A DNA stretch of 52,258 nucleotides. Source: Anaerolinea sp. Lineage in GTDB: Bacteria; Chloroflexota; Limnocylindria; Limnocylindrales; CSP1-4. The notes under the pieces were generated by a model that worked only from the letters and a program-made list of their open reading frames with translations, ran no database searches and was not told the origin of the DNA. Within the stretch, counting starts at the first letter, position 1, and each line of letters opens with the position of its first letter. The stretch is from NCBI GenBank assembly GCA_013822395.1, contig PNKK01000015.1:1-52258 (forward strand), in the 5' to 3' direction. The translations under genes were made by a program, and so were the position numbers. Of this stretch, positions 42,571-51,412 are shown one piece after another.

Positions 42571-42618
42571 CCTGGGCGGATGGCGTCGCGGGGCTCCGCC
42601 ACCGACCTCGGAGAGGTT
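42571..42618 (+). repeat. Dispersed repeat, copy B (recA-recX junction)
   Basis: Starts 8 bases after the recA stop with GGGCGGATGGCGTCGCGG and GGCTCCGCC, then CGACCTCGG. This is a diverged version of the pheS-pheT and miaB copies, in the same orientation relative to transcription and, like them, in a junction inside an operon. Confidence 0.6.
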
Positions 42619-42629
42619 GTCGCAGATCT

Positions 42630-43217
42630 GTGGGAGTCAGAAGACGTGCGTCGTACGGCGAGCGACGCGCCCGGTGCGCGGCCGTCGGCGATCCAGCCGT
42701 CGTCCTCGAGGCGGCCCTCCGGTTCCTCGAGGCTCGCCGGCGGTCCGTCGCCGAGGTCCGCCGCCGCCTGACCGATGCCGGGTACCGGGAGGAGCTCGTG
42801 ACCACGGCCATCGAGCGGCTCGCCGAGCTCGGGATCCTCGATGACGATGCCTTCGCCGCCCAGTGGGTGGAGTCCCGCGACCGCGCCCGCCCGCGCGGCG
42901 AGCGCGCGCTGCGAGTGGAGCTCCGGCAGAAGGGCGTCGACCCGGAGACCATTGCGCGAGCGCTCGGGCAGCGAGACACCCCGGAGGGCGGCGGGGCGGA
43001 GGGCGCGGTCTCCGCAGATGAGGTGGCGGCCCAGCGCCTGCTCGCGCGGCATGCCGGTGGGCTCCGGCGCATCGCCGACCTGCGAGCCAGGCGCCAACGG
43101 GCGTACGCAACTCTGGCTCGTCATGGGTTTGCTCCCGAGGTGTGCGGGTCGGTCGTCGCCGCGTGGCTTGCTGACGCCACGGGCCGTACCCAGGAGGCGG
43201 GCGGCACCCAGGAGTAG
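42630..43217 (+). CDS. recX: RecX regulatory protein
   Basis: A modulator of RecA filaments, 195 residues, in its usual place after recA. The three-helix repeats are seen in ALRFLEARRRSVAEVRRRL, VTTAIERLAELGILDDDAFA and WVESRDRARPRGERAL, with a second set towards the C-terminus (LRARRQRAYATLARHGF). GTG 42630 gives a ~25-residue basic lead before the first repeat; a later start is possible. It is 66 bases from recA, with a repeat copy between. Confidence 0.88.
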   Translation: MGVRRRASYGERRARCAAVGDPAVVLEAALRFLEARRRSVAEVRRRLTDAGYREELVTTAIERLAELGILDDDAFAAQWVESRDRARPRGERALRVELRQKGVDPETIARALGQRDTPEGGGAEGAVSADEVAAQRLLARHAGGLRRIADLRARRQRAYATLARHGFAPEVCGSVVAAWLADATGRTQEAGGTQE

Positions 43218-43474
43218 ACGTCCGGGTGTCGGCCCTCGGCTGCCCACACCCGCGAGGAGGCCAACGGTCCGGTTCGATCCGCCGCGGGCGCGACCGCGAC
43301 CGGCTCAGGCCAGCGCGTCCGTAGTAGGCTACGCGGCACAGGCCCCATCTGCGGAATCTGCGGATGGCGGCCCGCCCGGTCGACGTGGAGCCCAGTGTCC
43401 AGGGGGCCACGACCCGCGACGACCGACGGACGAACGTCACGCGTCCGGCCTGCCCGGCCGGATGGGAGGAGAAG

Positions 43475-44995
43475 ATGGACTACCTCGCCGTCGCCCTCGT
43501 GGCGCTGGCCGGTGGTGTCGCCGTTGGCTTCATCGCGCGAAGCCGGTGGGCGAACCAGTCGGTCAAGGTCGCCCAGGAGAAAGCCGGTCGGATTGTCGCC
43601 GATGCCCGAACCCAGCAGAAGGAGCTCATCCTCGAGGCCAAGGAGGAGAAGATCCGTCTCCAGCGCGAGGCGGAGGACGAGGCACGCGCCCGCCGCAGCG
43701 AGCTGACCACCATCGAGCGGCGCCTCGTGGCCCGTGACGAGCAGCTCGATCAGCGTTCGGACATGCTCGAGCAGCGGGATCGCAAGCTCCTCGAGCGAGA
43801 GCTGGAGCTCGAACGCGCTCGGGAGGAGCTCGGGAAGCTGAATGCCGAGCGGGTGGCAGCTCTCGAGAAGGTGAGCGGCCTCTCCGCCGACGATGCCAAG
43901 GGGATCCTCCTCGAGGCGATCCGGGAGGAGGCCGAGCATGACGCCGTCAAGCTTGCCCGATCCATCGAGCGGCGCGCCCGCGAGGAGGCCAACGAGAAGG
44001 CTCGCGACATCATCGTCACGGCGATGCAGCGCGTCGCGGCGGACCATACGGCCGAGCACACCGTTACCGTGGTCCACCTGCCCAACGACGAGATGAAGGG
44101 CCGGATCATCGGCCGCGAGGGCCGAAACATCCGGGCGCTCGAGCAGGCGACCGGGATTGACCTGATCATCGACGATACGCCTGAGACTGTCGTCCTGTCC
44201 GGCTTCGATCCCGTCCGCCGGGAGGTGGCGCGAATCGCTCTGGCCAAGCTCATGGGCGACGGCCGGATCCACCCCGGCCGGATCGAGGAGGTGGTCGCGA
44301 AGGCGCGTGCCGAGGTCGATCTCGTCATCCGTCAGGCGGGCGAGCAGGCCGCCTACGACGCGGGCGTCCCGGGCCTCCCGCCGGATATCGTCAAGCTCCT
44401 CGGCCGGCTCAAGTACCGGACGAGCTACGGCCAGAACGTCCTGGTGCACTCGACCGAGACGAGCGCCCTGGCGGCGGTCATCGCCGCCGAGCTCGGGGCG
44501 GACGTGATGGCGGCCAAGATGGGCGGCCTCCTCCACGACATCGGCAAGGCCATGGATCACGAGGTCGAGGGACCGCATGCCGCGATCGGGGCGGCGATCG
44601 CCCAGCGGGCCGAGCTGCCGTTCAAGGTCGTGAACGGGATCGCGGCCCACCACCAGGAGGTCGAGTACGCCTGCCTGGAGGCGCCGATCGTCCAGGTCGC
44701 CGACGCGATCTCGGCGTCCCGGCCCGGGGCTCGAGGCGAGACGATGGAGACGTACGTCAAGCGGCTCGAGGATCTCCAGGCGATCGCGGAGTCGTTCACC
44801 GGGGTGGACCGGTCCTTCGCGGTCCAGGCCGGCCGTGAGGTGCGGATCCTTGTCCGGCCCGAGGAGATCGATGATCTGACGGCGACGCGGCTCGCCCGCG
44901 ACATCGTGAAGAAGATCGAGGAGCAGCTGACCTACCCCGGGCAGATCAAGGTCACCGTCATTCGCGAGACCCGGGCTGTGGAGTACGCGAAGTAG
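43475..44995 (+). CDS. rny: Ribonuclease Y
   Basis: A membrane-anchored endoribonuclease that starts mRNA decay, 506 residues. N-terminal helix ([19 protein letters not shown]), a long coiled coil (~30-190), a KH RNA-binding domain with [12 protein letters not shown], then an HD domain with [12 protein letters not shown] and the second His in [15 protein letters not shown] 43475 follows GGAGGAG at five bases. The 257-base gap before it holds TAGGCT at 43325-43330 as possible -10 and little else. Confidence 0.96.
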   Translation: MDYLAVALVALAGGVAVGFIARSRWANQSVKVAQEKAGRIVADARTQQKELILEAKEEKIRLQREAEDEARARRSELTTIERRLVARDEQLDQRSDMLEQRDRKLLERELELERAREELGKLNAERVAALEKVSGLSADDAKGILLEAIREEAEHDAVKLARSIERRAREEANEKARDIIVTAMQRVAADHTAEHTVTVVHLPNDEMKGRIIGREGRNIRALEQATGIDLIIDDTPETVVLSGFDPVRREVARIALAKLMGDGRIHPGRIEEVVAKARAEVDLVIRQAGEQAAYDAGVPGLPPDIVKLLGRLKYRTSYGQNVLVHSTETSALAAVIAAELGADVMAAKMGGLLHDIGKAMDHEVEGPHAAIGAAIAQRAELPFKVVNGIAAHHQEVEYACLEAPIVQVADAISASRPGARGETMETYVKRLEDLQAIAESFTGVDRSFAVQAGREVRILVRPEEIDDLTATRLARDIVKKIEEQLTYPGQIKVTVIRETRAVEYAK

Positions 44996-45096
44996 CCGAG
45001 CACGGCGGCCAGCGGAGCGATCGGCTCGCGGGCCGCGTCCGCCTCGGGAACCCGCCAAACTCCGGGCTGCCACGCCCGCAGGGAGCCTGCCGCGTC

Positions 45097-45879
45097 CTGC
45101 TCATCGGCGACGTTATCGGGAAGCCCGGACGCCTCGGGGTTGAGGCGATTCTCCCCGGCCTGCGTGAGGAGCGCGGCATCGACTTCGTAACCGCCAACGG
45201 TGAGAACCTCGCCGGTGGCATGGGCCTCACGGTCTCCACAGCCGAAGCGCTCCTGGGCGCCGGCGTCGACGTCATCACGTCCGGCAACCACATCTGGGAC
45301 AAGCGCGAGATCTACGAGTACCTCGATCGCTCGGACCGCGTGCTTCGTCCCCTCAACTACGGCACGCACGATGTTCCCGGGAGGGGATGGAGCACGTATC
45401 ACGCACTCGACGGCACGGACCTCGCCGTGATCAACCTCCAGGGACGGACGTACATGCAACCGATCGACAACCCGTTCACGGAGTCGGACCGTCTCCTCGA
45501 CGAGTCGTCGGAGGTGCTCCCGCCGGTCCGCCTGGTTGACTTCCACTGCGAGATCACGTCGGAGAAGAACGCCCTCGGGCTCTACCTCGACGGGCGGGTC
45601 TCCGTCGTGGTGGGGACGCACACCCACGTCGTCACGGGCGACGAGCGGATTCTTCCCGGTGGGACCGCGTACCAGAGCGACATCGGCATGACCGGGCCCA
45701 TCTGGAGCGTGATCGGCTTCGATCCGAAGACCGTTCTACCGCGCTTCATCAACGCGTTGCCGACGCGTTTCGAGGTCGGGGCCGGGCCGGTGATCTTCAA
45801 CGCGGTCCAGGTGGACATCGATCCCGCGACCGGGCGGGCGCTCGCGATCGAGCGGGTCCAGCGACTTCACGAGGCTTGA
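45097..45879 (+). CDS. ymdB: YmdB-family metallophosphoesterase, non-canonical start
   Basis: A calcineurin-like phosphodiesterase of the TIGR00282/YmdB type, which in B. subtilis hydrolyses cyclic nucleotides and works beside RNase Y. The metal ligands are all encoded: IGDVIGKPG (Asp), TANGENLAGG, TSGNHIWDKRE, VDFHCE and VVGTHTHVVT. The first canonical in-frame start is ATG 45220, which would remove IGD and NGEN and so the active site. I place the start at CTG 45097, 11 bases after GGGAG (45081-45085), giving 260 residues (264 in B. subtilis); CTG 45067 is another option. A sequencing error remains possible. Confidence 0.8.
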   Translation: MLIGDVIGKPGRLGVEAILPGLREERGIDFVTANGENLAGGMGLTVSTAEALLGAGVDVITSGNHIWDKREIYEYLDRSDRVLRPLNYGTHDVPGRGWSTYHALDGTDLAVINLQGRTYMQPIDNPFTESDRLLDESSEVLPPVRLVDFHCEITSEKNALGLYLDGRVSVVVGTHTHVVTGDERILPGGTAYQSDIGMTGPIWSVIGFDPKTVLPRFINALPTRFEVGAGPVIFNAVQVDIDPATGRALAIERVQRLHEA

Positions 45880-45880
45880 C

Positions 45881-46816
45881 GTGCCGCGTCGGCGGCGTCA
45901 CCCGGCGCCAGGCGATCTGGTGTCCGGCGATCCGATCATCCCGGCGGCGCCCTCCACGATCGATCTCCACACCCACACCGCTCGCTCGGATGGTCTGCTC
46001 GAGCCGGCGGTGCTCGTCGCCGCCGTCGCGGCCACCGGCGTTCGGCTCCTCGCGATCACCGATCACGACACGCTCGCCGGAGTGCGCGAGATCCTGGGGG
46101 CCGGTGTCGTCCCGTCCGGCCTGGAGCTGCTCCCGGGGATCGAGCTCAATGCGATCACCGCGGATCGTCTGGACCTCCGTGAGAGCGAGGTCCACGTCCT
46201 CGGGCTCGGCGTGGACCCAGACGACGACGGCCTGGAGGCAACGCTTGCGCTCCAGCGGACGCGCCGGCGGGTCCGCTTCGAGCGGATGGTCGCGCTGCTT
46301 CGCGAGCTCGGCAGGCCCATCGACGATGCGCTCGAGGCGCTCCCGGCCACCGGTGACGACGATGCGCTCGGCCGGCCTCGTGTAGCCCGGGCGATGATCG
46401 CGAAGGGCTACGTGGCCAGCGTGGAGGAGGCGTTCGCGACCTACCTGTCCCGCGGCCGGCCTGGGTATGTGCCGCGCGAGGGCCTCGGTCCGGTGGAGTC
46501 GATCCGCGCCATTCGCGCTGCCGGTGGCCTGCCGGTGCTGGCGCACTTCTCCGAAGCCCCGGAGCGGCTCGACGTGATCCACGAGCTCCGGGACGCAGGG
46601 CTTGGGGGTCTGGAGGTCTACTACCGGACATTCGATGCCGTCACCGTGGACGCGGTCCGGCGCGTTGCCGAGGAGGCCTCGCTCGTCGCCACCGGCGGCA
46701 GCGACTACCATGGCGACCTCGAACCGTACGCCGCCACGCACGCCGCGCTGTGGGTCCCGCCCACGGTCGAGGCGCCGCTCCGGGCGGCCCTTGCAGGATC
46801 AGTCGTCACCCGATGA
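45881..46816 (+). CDS. PHP-domain phosphoesterase (TrpH/YciV-like)
   Basis: A 311-residue PHP hydrolase. The four metal motifs are clear: IDLHTHTARSDG, ITDHDTLAG, GIELNA, and AHF with GSDYHGD near the C-terminus. This pattern fits the YciV/RnaseAM group that removes 5' nucleotides from short RNA or DNA or hydrolyses nucleoside 3',5'-bisphosphates. Next to rny and ymdB a role in RNA end-processing is plausible. A histidinol-phosphatase role is less likely from the motifs, although that step is missing from the his operon. GTG 45881; the stop overlaps miaB. Confidence 0.85.
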   Translation: MPRRRRHPAPGDLVSGDPIIPAAPSTIDLHTHTARSDGLLEPAVLVAAVAATGVRLLAITDHDTLAGVREILGAGVVPSGLELLPGIELNAITADRLDLRESEVHVLGLGVDPDDDGLEATLALQRTRRRVRFERMVALLRELGRPIDDALEALPATGDDDALGRPRVARAMIAKGYVASVEEAFATYLSRGRPGYVPREGLGPVESIRAIRAAGGLPVLAHFSEAPERLDVIHELRDAGLGGLEVYYRTFDAVTVDAVRRVAEEASLVATGGSDYHGDLEPYAATHAALWVPPTVEAPLRAALAGSVVTR

Positions 46817-48573
46817 TCGAGCGCCAACCCGCCCGCGACCGCCGCCTCCCGATCCTGGAGATCGCGCCGCCGGCCCCGTCGGCCGGCCGCACCGCCGCGG
46901 AGCCAGGCGACGAGCGGCTCGGCGAGTTCCGGCCCGAGCCGCGTGCCCTGCCGGCCTTCTACGTCTGGACCCTGGGCTGCCAGATGAACCGGAGCGACTC
47001 CGAGGAGATGTCGGGCCGGCTCCTCGCTGCCGGCGCGACCGAGGCACCGACGATGGAGGCGGCCGATCTCGTGGTGATCAACACCTGCGCGATCCGCGAG
47101 CTCGCCGAAGCCAAGGTCATCGGCCGGCAAGGTCACCTTGGGCGCCTGAAGGCGGCGAACCCGTCGCTTCGGATCGTGCTCACCGGTTGCGCGGTCCGCG
47201 AACGCGATCGCGAGGGCCTGGGGAGGCGCTACCCGGCGGTGGATCTCTTCCTCCGCCCGGACGAGGAGCCGGAGCTCATCGATCGCCTTGGGCTCGCCTC
47301 TGCGCAGGGTCCGGTGGGTGCCGTGGGTGCCACCACGATCGTGGGGCGGACGGTCGTTGGAGTCGCGGACCACCTCGCCGCAACGCGCTCCGCCGCGGTG
47401 GCCGGAGGCACCGTCCAGCGGTCCTCGACGGTCTCGGCCTGGTTGCCGATCATCTACGGCTGCGACAAGACCTGCACCTATTGCATCGTCCCGTTCAGCC
47501 GCGGGCCGGAGCGGAGCCGGCCATTCGACGAGATCGTCGACGAGGCGCAGACGCTCGCCGCGGCCGGCTTCCGCGAAGTCACCCTGCTCGGCCAGAACGT
47601 GAACTCGTATGGCCACGACCTGCCAGTCGAGTCGCGGTTCGGGCACGTTCGCACCGCGCGCTGGGCCGGCCGGCAGCTGGACCTGGGCTCGAGACCGGAC
47701 CTCGCCGAGCTCATCCGCGCGATCGACGGCATCCGGACCGCCGACGGCGCCCCGGCCATCCCGCGCCTCCGATTCATCACCTCGCACCCATGGGACCTGT
47801 CCGATCGCCTCATCGAGGCGCTGGCGGACTGCCCATCCGTGTGCGAGGCGCTCCACCTCCCGGTCCAGTCGGGTGACGACGACGTCCTGCGCCGGATGGG
47901 CCGCCAGTACACCACGGAGCACTACCTCGAGCGGCTCGCGAAGATCCGGGCGGCGGTCCCCGGAATCACGATCAGCACCGACATCATCGTCGGGTTCTGC
48001 GGCGAGACCGAGGCCCAGTTCGAGCGGACCCTCCGGTTCCTCGAGTCCGTCCGCTACGACCAGGTCTTCGCCGCCGCCTACTCCGAGCGGCCCGGTACCC
48101 CTGCGACGCACCTCCCCGACGACGTCCAGGCGGCCGAGAAGCGGCGCCGGCTGAACGCCCTGCTGGCGCTCCAGGAACCGATCGGGCTCGAACGGAACCG
48201 GGCCTGGCTCGGCCGCGATGTCGAGGTCCTCGTGGACACCGTCGCACGCGAGCGCTCGCACGACCACGACGAGCCCGAGGCGGTGGGCCAGGAGATGGCG
48301 GGGGAGGGGAGTGGGCCGGGGGGCGTTCGGCCCGGCCCGGGCGAGGTGGCGCTGTCCGGGCGGACGCGCGGCAACAAGCTCGTCCACCTCGCCGGCCCCA
48401 CCGACTGGCTGGGCCGGCTCGTGACCGTCCGTGTCCAGCATGCCGGTCCGTACGCGCTGCGAGGAAAGCCTCGGGCCGATGGCGTCGCGGAGCTCCACCT
48501 CGGAGACCTCGGGCGGATGGCGTCGCAGCCCTCCGTCTCCGACCTCGGTGGGCGAGCGCCGACCGGCCGTTGA
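46813..48573 (+). CDS. miaB: tRNA-2-methylthio-N6-isopentenyladenosine-37 synthase MiaB
   Basis: A radical-SAM methylthiotransferase of 586 residues, larger than the usual ~450. N-terminal cluster Cys56 (LGCQMN), Cys92 (NTCAIR) and Cys126 (LTGCAV); SAM cluster GCDKTCTYC with Cys217/221/224; then the TIM-like core and a C-terminal TRAM domain. Three extensions are visible: ~50 residues at the N-terminus, ~35 Gly/Glu-rich residues inside TRAM, and a C-terminal ~34 residues (553-586) encoded by two copies of the dispersed repeat. ATG 46813 overlaps the previous stop; its end overlaps miaA (TTGA), which makes its substrate. Confidence 0.93.
   Translation: MIERQPARDRRLPILEIAPPAPSAGRTAAEPGDERLGEFRPEPRALPAFYVWTLGCQMNRSDSEEMSGRLLAAGATEAPTMEAADLVVINTCAIRELAEAKVIGRQGHLGRLKAANPSLRIVLTGCAVRERDREGLGRRYPAVDLFLRPDEEPELIDRLGLASAQGPVGAVGATTIVGRTVVGVADHLAATRSAAVAGGTVQRSSTVSAWLPIIYGCDKTCTYCIVPFSRGPERSRPFDEIVDEAQTLAAAGFREVTLLGQNVNSYGHDLPVESRFGHVRTARWAGRQLDLGSRPDLAELIRAIDGIRTADGAPAIPRLRFITSHPWDLSDRLIEALADCPSVCEALHLPVQSGDDDVLRRMGRQYTTEHYLERLAKIRAAVPGITISTDIIVGFCGETEAQFERTLRFLESVRYDQVFAAAYSERPGTPATHLPDDVQAAEKRRRLNALLALQEPIGLERNRAWLGRDVEVLVDTVARERSHDHDEPEAVGQEMAGEGSGPGGVRPGPGEVALSGRTRGNKLVHLAGPTDWLGRLVTVRVQHAGPYALRGKPRADGVAELHLGDLGRMASQPSVSDLGGRAPTGR
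48469..48562 (+). repeat. Dispersed repeat, copies C1 and C2 in the 3' end of miaB
   Basis: C1 (48469-48506) is identical over its first 28 bases to 15576-15603. C2 (48507-48562) follows head-to-tail, starting GGGCGGATGGCGTCGCAG and ending CGACCTCGGTGGGCGAGCGCC-like, which matches the tail of copy A. Both are read in frame as the last residues of MiaB (DGVAELHLGDLGRMAS and on). Confidence 0.75.
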
Positions 48574-49508
48574 GGGGGCCACCGCCGCTCCTCGTCATCG
48601 CCGGGGCGACCGCCACCGGCAAGACGGGGCTCGCGATCCGGTTGGCCCTCGTCCTGCGTGACGAGGGCATACCGGCCGAGGTCATCACCGCCGATTCGCG
48701 CCAGGTGTACCGGGGTCTCGATATCGGGACGGCGAAGCCGACCCTCGACGAGCGCCGCGGCGTGCCCCACCACGGACTCGACCTCGTCGATCCGGATGAG
48801 CCCTTCTCCGTATCTGATTTCGCCGACCATGTCGCAACCGTCCTGCCGTCGATCGCCTCCGCCGATGGCCTTGCCATCCTTGCCGGGGGCACGGGCTTCT
48901 ACCTGCGGGCGATCGCCGCCGGCCTCGACACGGACGCGCTGCCGTCCGATCCGGCAGTCCGTCGGCGGATCGAGGCGGACCTGCTGGCAGATGGCATCGA
49001 CGCCACCGCCGATCGGCTCCGGCAGATCGCACCCGCGCTCGCAGCGCAGATCGACCTCCGCAATCCCCGGCGGATGGCCCGGGCGCTCGAGATCGCCGAG
49101 CTGCGCGGCGACCGGCCTCTCCCGGCGCTTCGTGGGTACCCTGCGTCCGTGGCCTGGCTCGGGCTCGACGTCCCGCGCGAGGTCCACGTCCGCTGGATCG
49201 CCGAGCGCGCCCGGGCCCAGTTCGATGCGGGCCTCGTCGAGGAAGCACGCTCCCTGCGCGAGCGATACGACCCGGCGCTCCCGGCGTTCTCGGCGATCGG
49301 CTACGCGGAGTCATGGGCGCTTCTCGACGGGGAGATTGACCGGGAGACGGCGATCGAGCGCGACGCTGCCCGGAACGTGGCCCTCGCGAAGCGGCAGCGG
49401 ACCTGGTTCCGTAGAGAGCCGCACATCGCGTGGCTGGACCCATCGGCCGCCGACCCGCTCCCCATGACGCTCGCAGCCGCGTGCCGTCTTGTCCGGCCCC
49501 ACGGCTAG
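48570..49508 (+). CDS. miaA: tRNA dimethylallyltransferase MiaA
   Basis: Adds the isopentenyl group to A37 of tRNAs reading UNN codons, the step before MiaB; 312 residues. P-loop GATATGKT (12-19), ADSRQVYRGLDIGTAKP, VPHHGLDLVDPDEPFSVSDF, GGTGFYLRAIAAGL and the C-terminal QRTWFRREPHIAWLD are typical. TTG 48570 overlaps the miaB stop. No Shine-Dalgarno except what the repeat upstream might offer. Confidence 0.95.
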   Translation: MRGPPPLLVIAGATATGKTGLAIRLALVLRDEGIPAEVITADSRQVYRGLDIGTAKPTLDERRGVPHHGLDLVDPDEPFSVSDFADHVATVLPSIASADGLAILAGGTGFYLRAIAAGLDTDALPSDPAVRRRIEADLLADGIDATADRLRQIAPALAAQIDLRNPRRMARALEIAELRGDRPLPALRGYPASVAWLGLDVPREVHVRWIAERARAQFDAGLVEEARSLRERYDPALPAFSAIGYAESWALLDGEIDRETAIERDAARNVALAKRQRTWFRREPHIAWLDPSAADPLPMTLAAACRLVRPHG

Positions 49509-49517
49509 ACTGGCGTC
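49506..49517 (+). promoter_or_regulatory. -10-like box before hflX (leaderless type)
   Basis: TAGACT at 49506-49511, overlapping the miaA stop, is six bases from GTG 49518. No -35 is evident. The fit to the spacing seen before yebC and ruvB suggests an internal leaderless promoter. Confidence 0.4.
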
Positions 49518-50858
49518 GTGTCGACTCCGAACCGCGACCGCCGCGGCCTCATCGAGCTTGCCCCGCCCGCCGAGAAGGCCTTCCTGGTCGCCGTCGACAC
49601 GGGCGAGGACACCGGCTGGACGGCGGAGGATTCGCTCGTCGAGCTCGCAAACCTCGCGACGACCGCCGGGGCCGAGGTGGTCGGCGCGGAGTGGCAGAAC
49701 CGCCGCCACGTGGACCCGAACTGGTACGTCGGCAAGGGCAAGGCCGAGGAGCTCGTCGCGGCGAAGTCGGAGACCCGGTTCGACCTCCTCGTCACCGACG
49801 ACGAGCTGTCGCCGTCGCAGCAGAAGGCGCTCGAGTCTCTTCTGAACGTCAAGGTCATCGATCGGAGTCGACTGATCCTCGACATCTTTGCCCAGCACGC
49901 ACGAACCCATGAGGGCCGCCTCCAGGTGGAGCTCGCCCAGCTCGAATACCAGCTGCCGCGCCTCACGCGCCTGTGGACGCACCTGTCGCGGACGGGCGGC
50001 GGGATCGGGACCCGAGGACCCGGCGAATCCCAACTGGAGACCGACCGACGGATCATCCGCGAGCGGATCAAGAAAATGAAGGAGCGGGTGGAGGAGGTCC
50101 GCCGGTCCCGCGCGACGACGGCCCGCGGCCGCGACCGCCGACTCATGGCGACCGTCGGCATCGTCGGCTACACCAACGCCGGCAAGTCGACGCTCCTCAA
50201 CGCGCTCGTCGGCTCGGAGGTCGCGCTCGTCGAGGACAGGCTCTTCGCGACGCTTGACCCAACGAGCCGCCAGGTCAAGCTCGGCGACGGCCAGGCGGCG
50301 ATCGTCACCGACACCGTCGGCTTCATCCACAAGCTCCCGCACCAGCTTGTCGACGCGTTCAGGGCGACGCTCGAGGAGGTGAACCGGGCGGATGTCCTGC
50401 TCGAGGTCGTCGACGCCTCCGACGCCCATTTCACCGAGCACCGGGCCACCGTTCAGACGGTGCTCGACGAGCTCGGGGCGGGGAGCAAGCCACGTCTCGT
50501 CGTGTTCAACAAGGCCGATCTCCTCGATCCGGCAGCCCGGGACGGGAGGGCCCCGGCCCCCGTGATTGCCGGTGCCGTCTTCGTCTCGGCGCTGACGGGA
50601 TACGGCCTGGACACGCTCCGCGCCGAGCTGGCCGCGCTCCTCGCGTCGCTTTGGATCGCGGTGGACGTCCACGTTCCGTACGCGGCGGGCGAGCTCCTCG
50701 CGCGGGTCCGGGAGCGCGGCACGGTCGAGCTCGAGTATGGCAACCGTGACGTCCGCGTGTTCGGCCGGGTCGCCCCGACACTCGCGGGCGAGCTTGAGCG
50801 GGCCGCCGCGGACTGGTCGGCCACGCTGCGCGAGAACGGGGCCGGCGGCGGCGAGTGA
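49518..50858 (+). CDS. hflX: Ribosome-associated GTPase HflX
   Basis: A 446-residue GTPase that splits stalled 70S ribosomes, notably under heat stress in model bacteria. The N-terminal HflX domain (TAGAEVVGAEWQNRR, YVGKGKAEEL, DDELSPSQQKALE) and helical linker (TGGGIGTRGPGESQLE) precede the G domain: VGYTNAGKSTLLNAL, the DTVGFIHKLPHQLVDAFRAT switch region, and VFNKADLL (NKxD). The C-terminal domain is short. It follows miaB-miaA, a common order. GTG 49518; the stop overlaps the next gene. Confidence 0.95.
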   Translation: MSTPNRDRRGLIELAPPAEKAFLVAVDTGEDTGWTAEDSLVELANLATTAGAEVVGAEWQNRRHVDPNWYVGKGKAEELVAAKSETRFDLLVTDDELSPSQQKALESLLNVKVIDRSRLILDIFAQHARTHEGRLQVELAQLEYQLPRLTRLWTHLSRTGGGIGTRGPGESQLETDRRIIRERIKKMKERVEEVRRSRATTARGRDRRLMATVGIVGYTNAGKSTLLNALVGSEVALVEDRLFATLDPTSRQVKLGDGQAAIVTDTVGFIHKLPHQLVDAFRATLEEVNRADVLLEVVDASDAHFTEHRATVQTVLDELGAGSKPRLVVFNKADLLDPAARDGRAPAPVIAGAVFVSALTGYGLDTLRAELAALLASLWIAVDVHVPYAAGELLARVRERGTVELEYGNRDVRVFGRVAPTLAGELERAAADWSATLRENGAGGGE

Positions 50859-51412
50859 TCACGCGGGCGCCGTTGCGACGCGGCGGACAGCTCATCGACG
50901 AGGCCGGCCTGACGGTGACCTGGTCGGTTGCCGAGGGTCGGCGAGGGCGCCGCTGGCGGTGGGCGGTGGGGGAGCGCCGAGCCGCCATCGTGGTCCACAC
51001 GCTCGAGCTCGATCCCGCCGGGCGCTTTGTCCGCCTGGAGTCCGCGAGCGGTGGCGGCCTGCTGACCCTGCATCGCGAGGCGGATGGGAGCGCCCACGGC
51101 AACCGGGTTACCGAGGCCGGAGTTGACCACCTCGCGATCCCGTCGCCGGCGCCGCAGGCCGCCCTGGTCGGCTCTGGGGTGCTCGGGGTCGCAGCACTGA
51201 TCACGACCCTGGCACCGAGTGACGGAACGGTCTCGCTCGATGTCCTCGAGGTGTTCGACGACCTCGGCTTGCGCATCACGAGCTGCACGATCCGCCGGCC
51301 GGACGGCGGAGTGTGGGAGGTCCGTACCGACGTCGCGGTCAGGCTGGCCAGGCTCGACGCCGACAGACTGCCGGTCGACGCCGGGGAGTCCTGGCCGCTC
51401 GAGAGCGCGTAG
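50855..51412 (+). CDS. Uncharacterised 185-residue protein coupled to hflX
   Basis: I do not recognise a family with confidence. GTG 50855 overlaps the hflX stop by four bases (GTGA), so it is very likely translated with it. The sequence is soluble-looking, with no signal or membrane segment: AGLTVTWSVAEG, a WRWAVGERRAAIVVHTLEL stretch, LLTLHREADGSAHGNRVTE, a Gly/Ala-rich middle and a beta-rich C-terminal half (SLDVLEVFDDLGLRITSC). The alternating charged and hydrophobic pattern suggests a beta-sandwich or barrel, possibly a ligand-binding fold. Base composition matches its neighbours. Confidence 0.6.
   Translation: MITRAPLRRGGQLIDEAGLTVTWSVAEGRRGRRWRWAVGERRAAIVVHTLELDPAGRFVRLESASGGGLLTLHREADGSAHGNRVTEAGVDHLAIPSPAPQAALVGSGVLGVAALITTLAPSDGTVSLDVLEVFDDLGLRITSCTIRRPDGGVWEVRTDVAVRLARLDADRLPVDAGESWPLESA

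Noticed and set aside
41118..43247. Long minus-strand open frame across tgt-recA-recX (709 codons)
   Set aside because: It spans three well-supported + strand genes and their gaps and has no recognisable motif.
43255..43290. tRNA T-arm-like sequence (GGTTCGATCC)
   Set aside because: No acceptor, D or anticodon stems can be built around it.
45881..46816. PHP protein as the missing histidinol-phosphate phosphatase
   Set aside because: The motif order and context fit the YciV/TrpH group beside RNA-processing genes better; it is 11 kb from the his genes and coupled to miaB.
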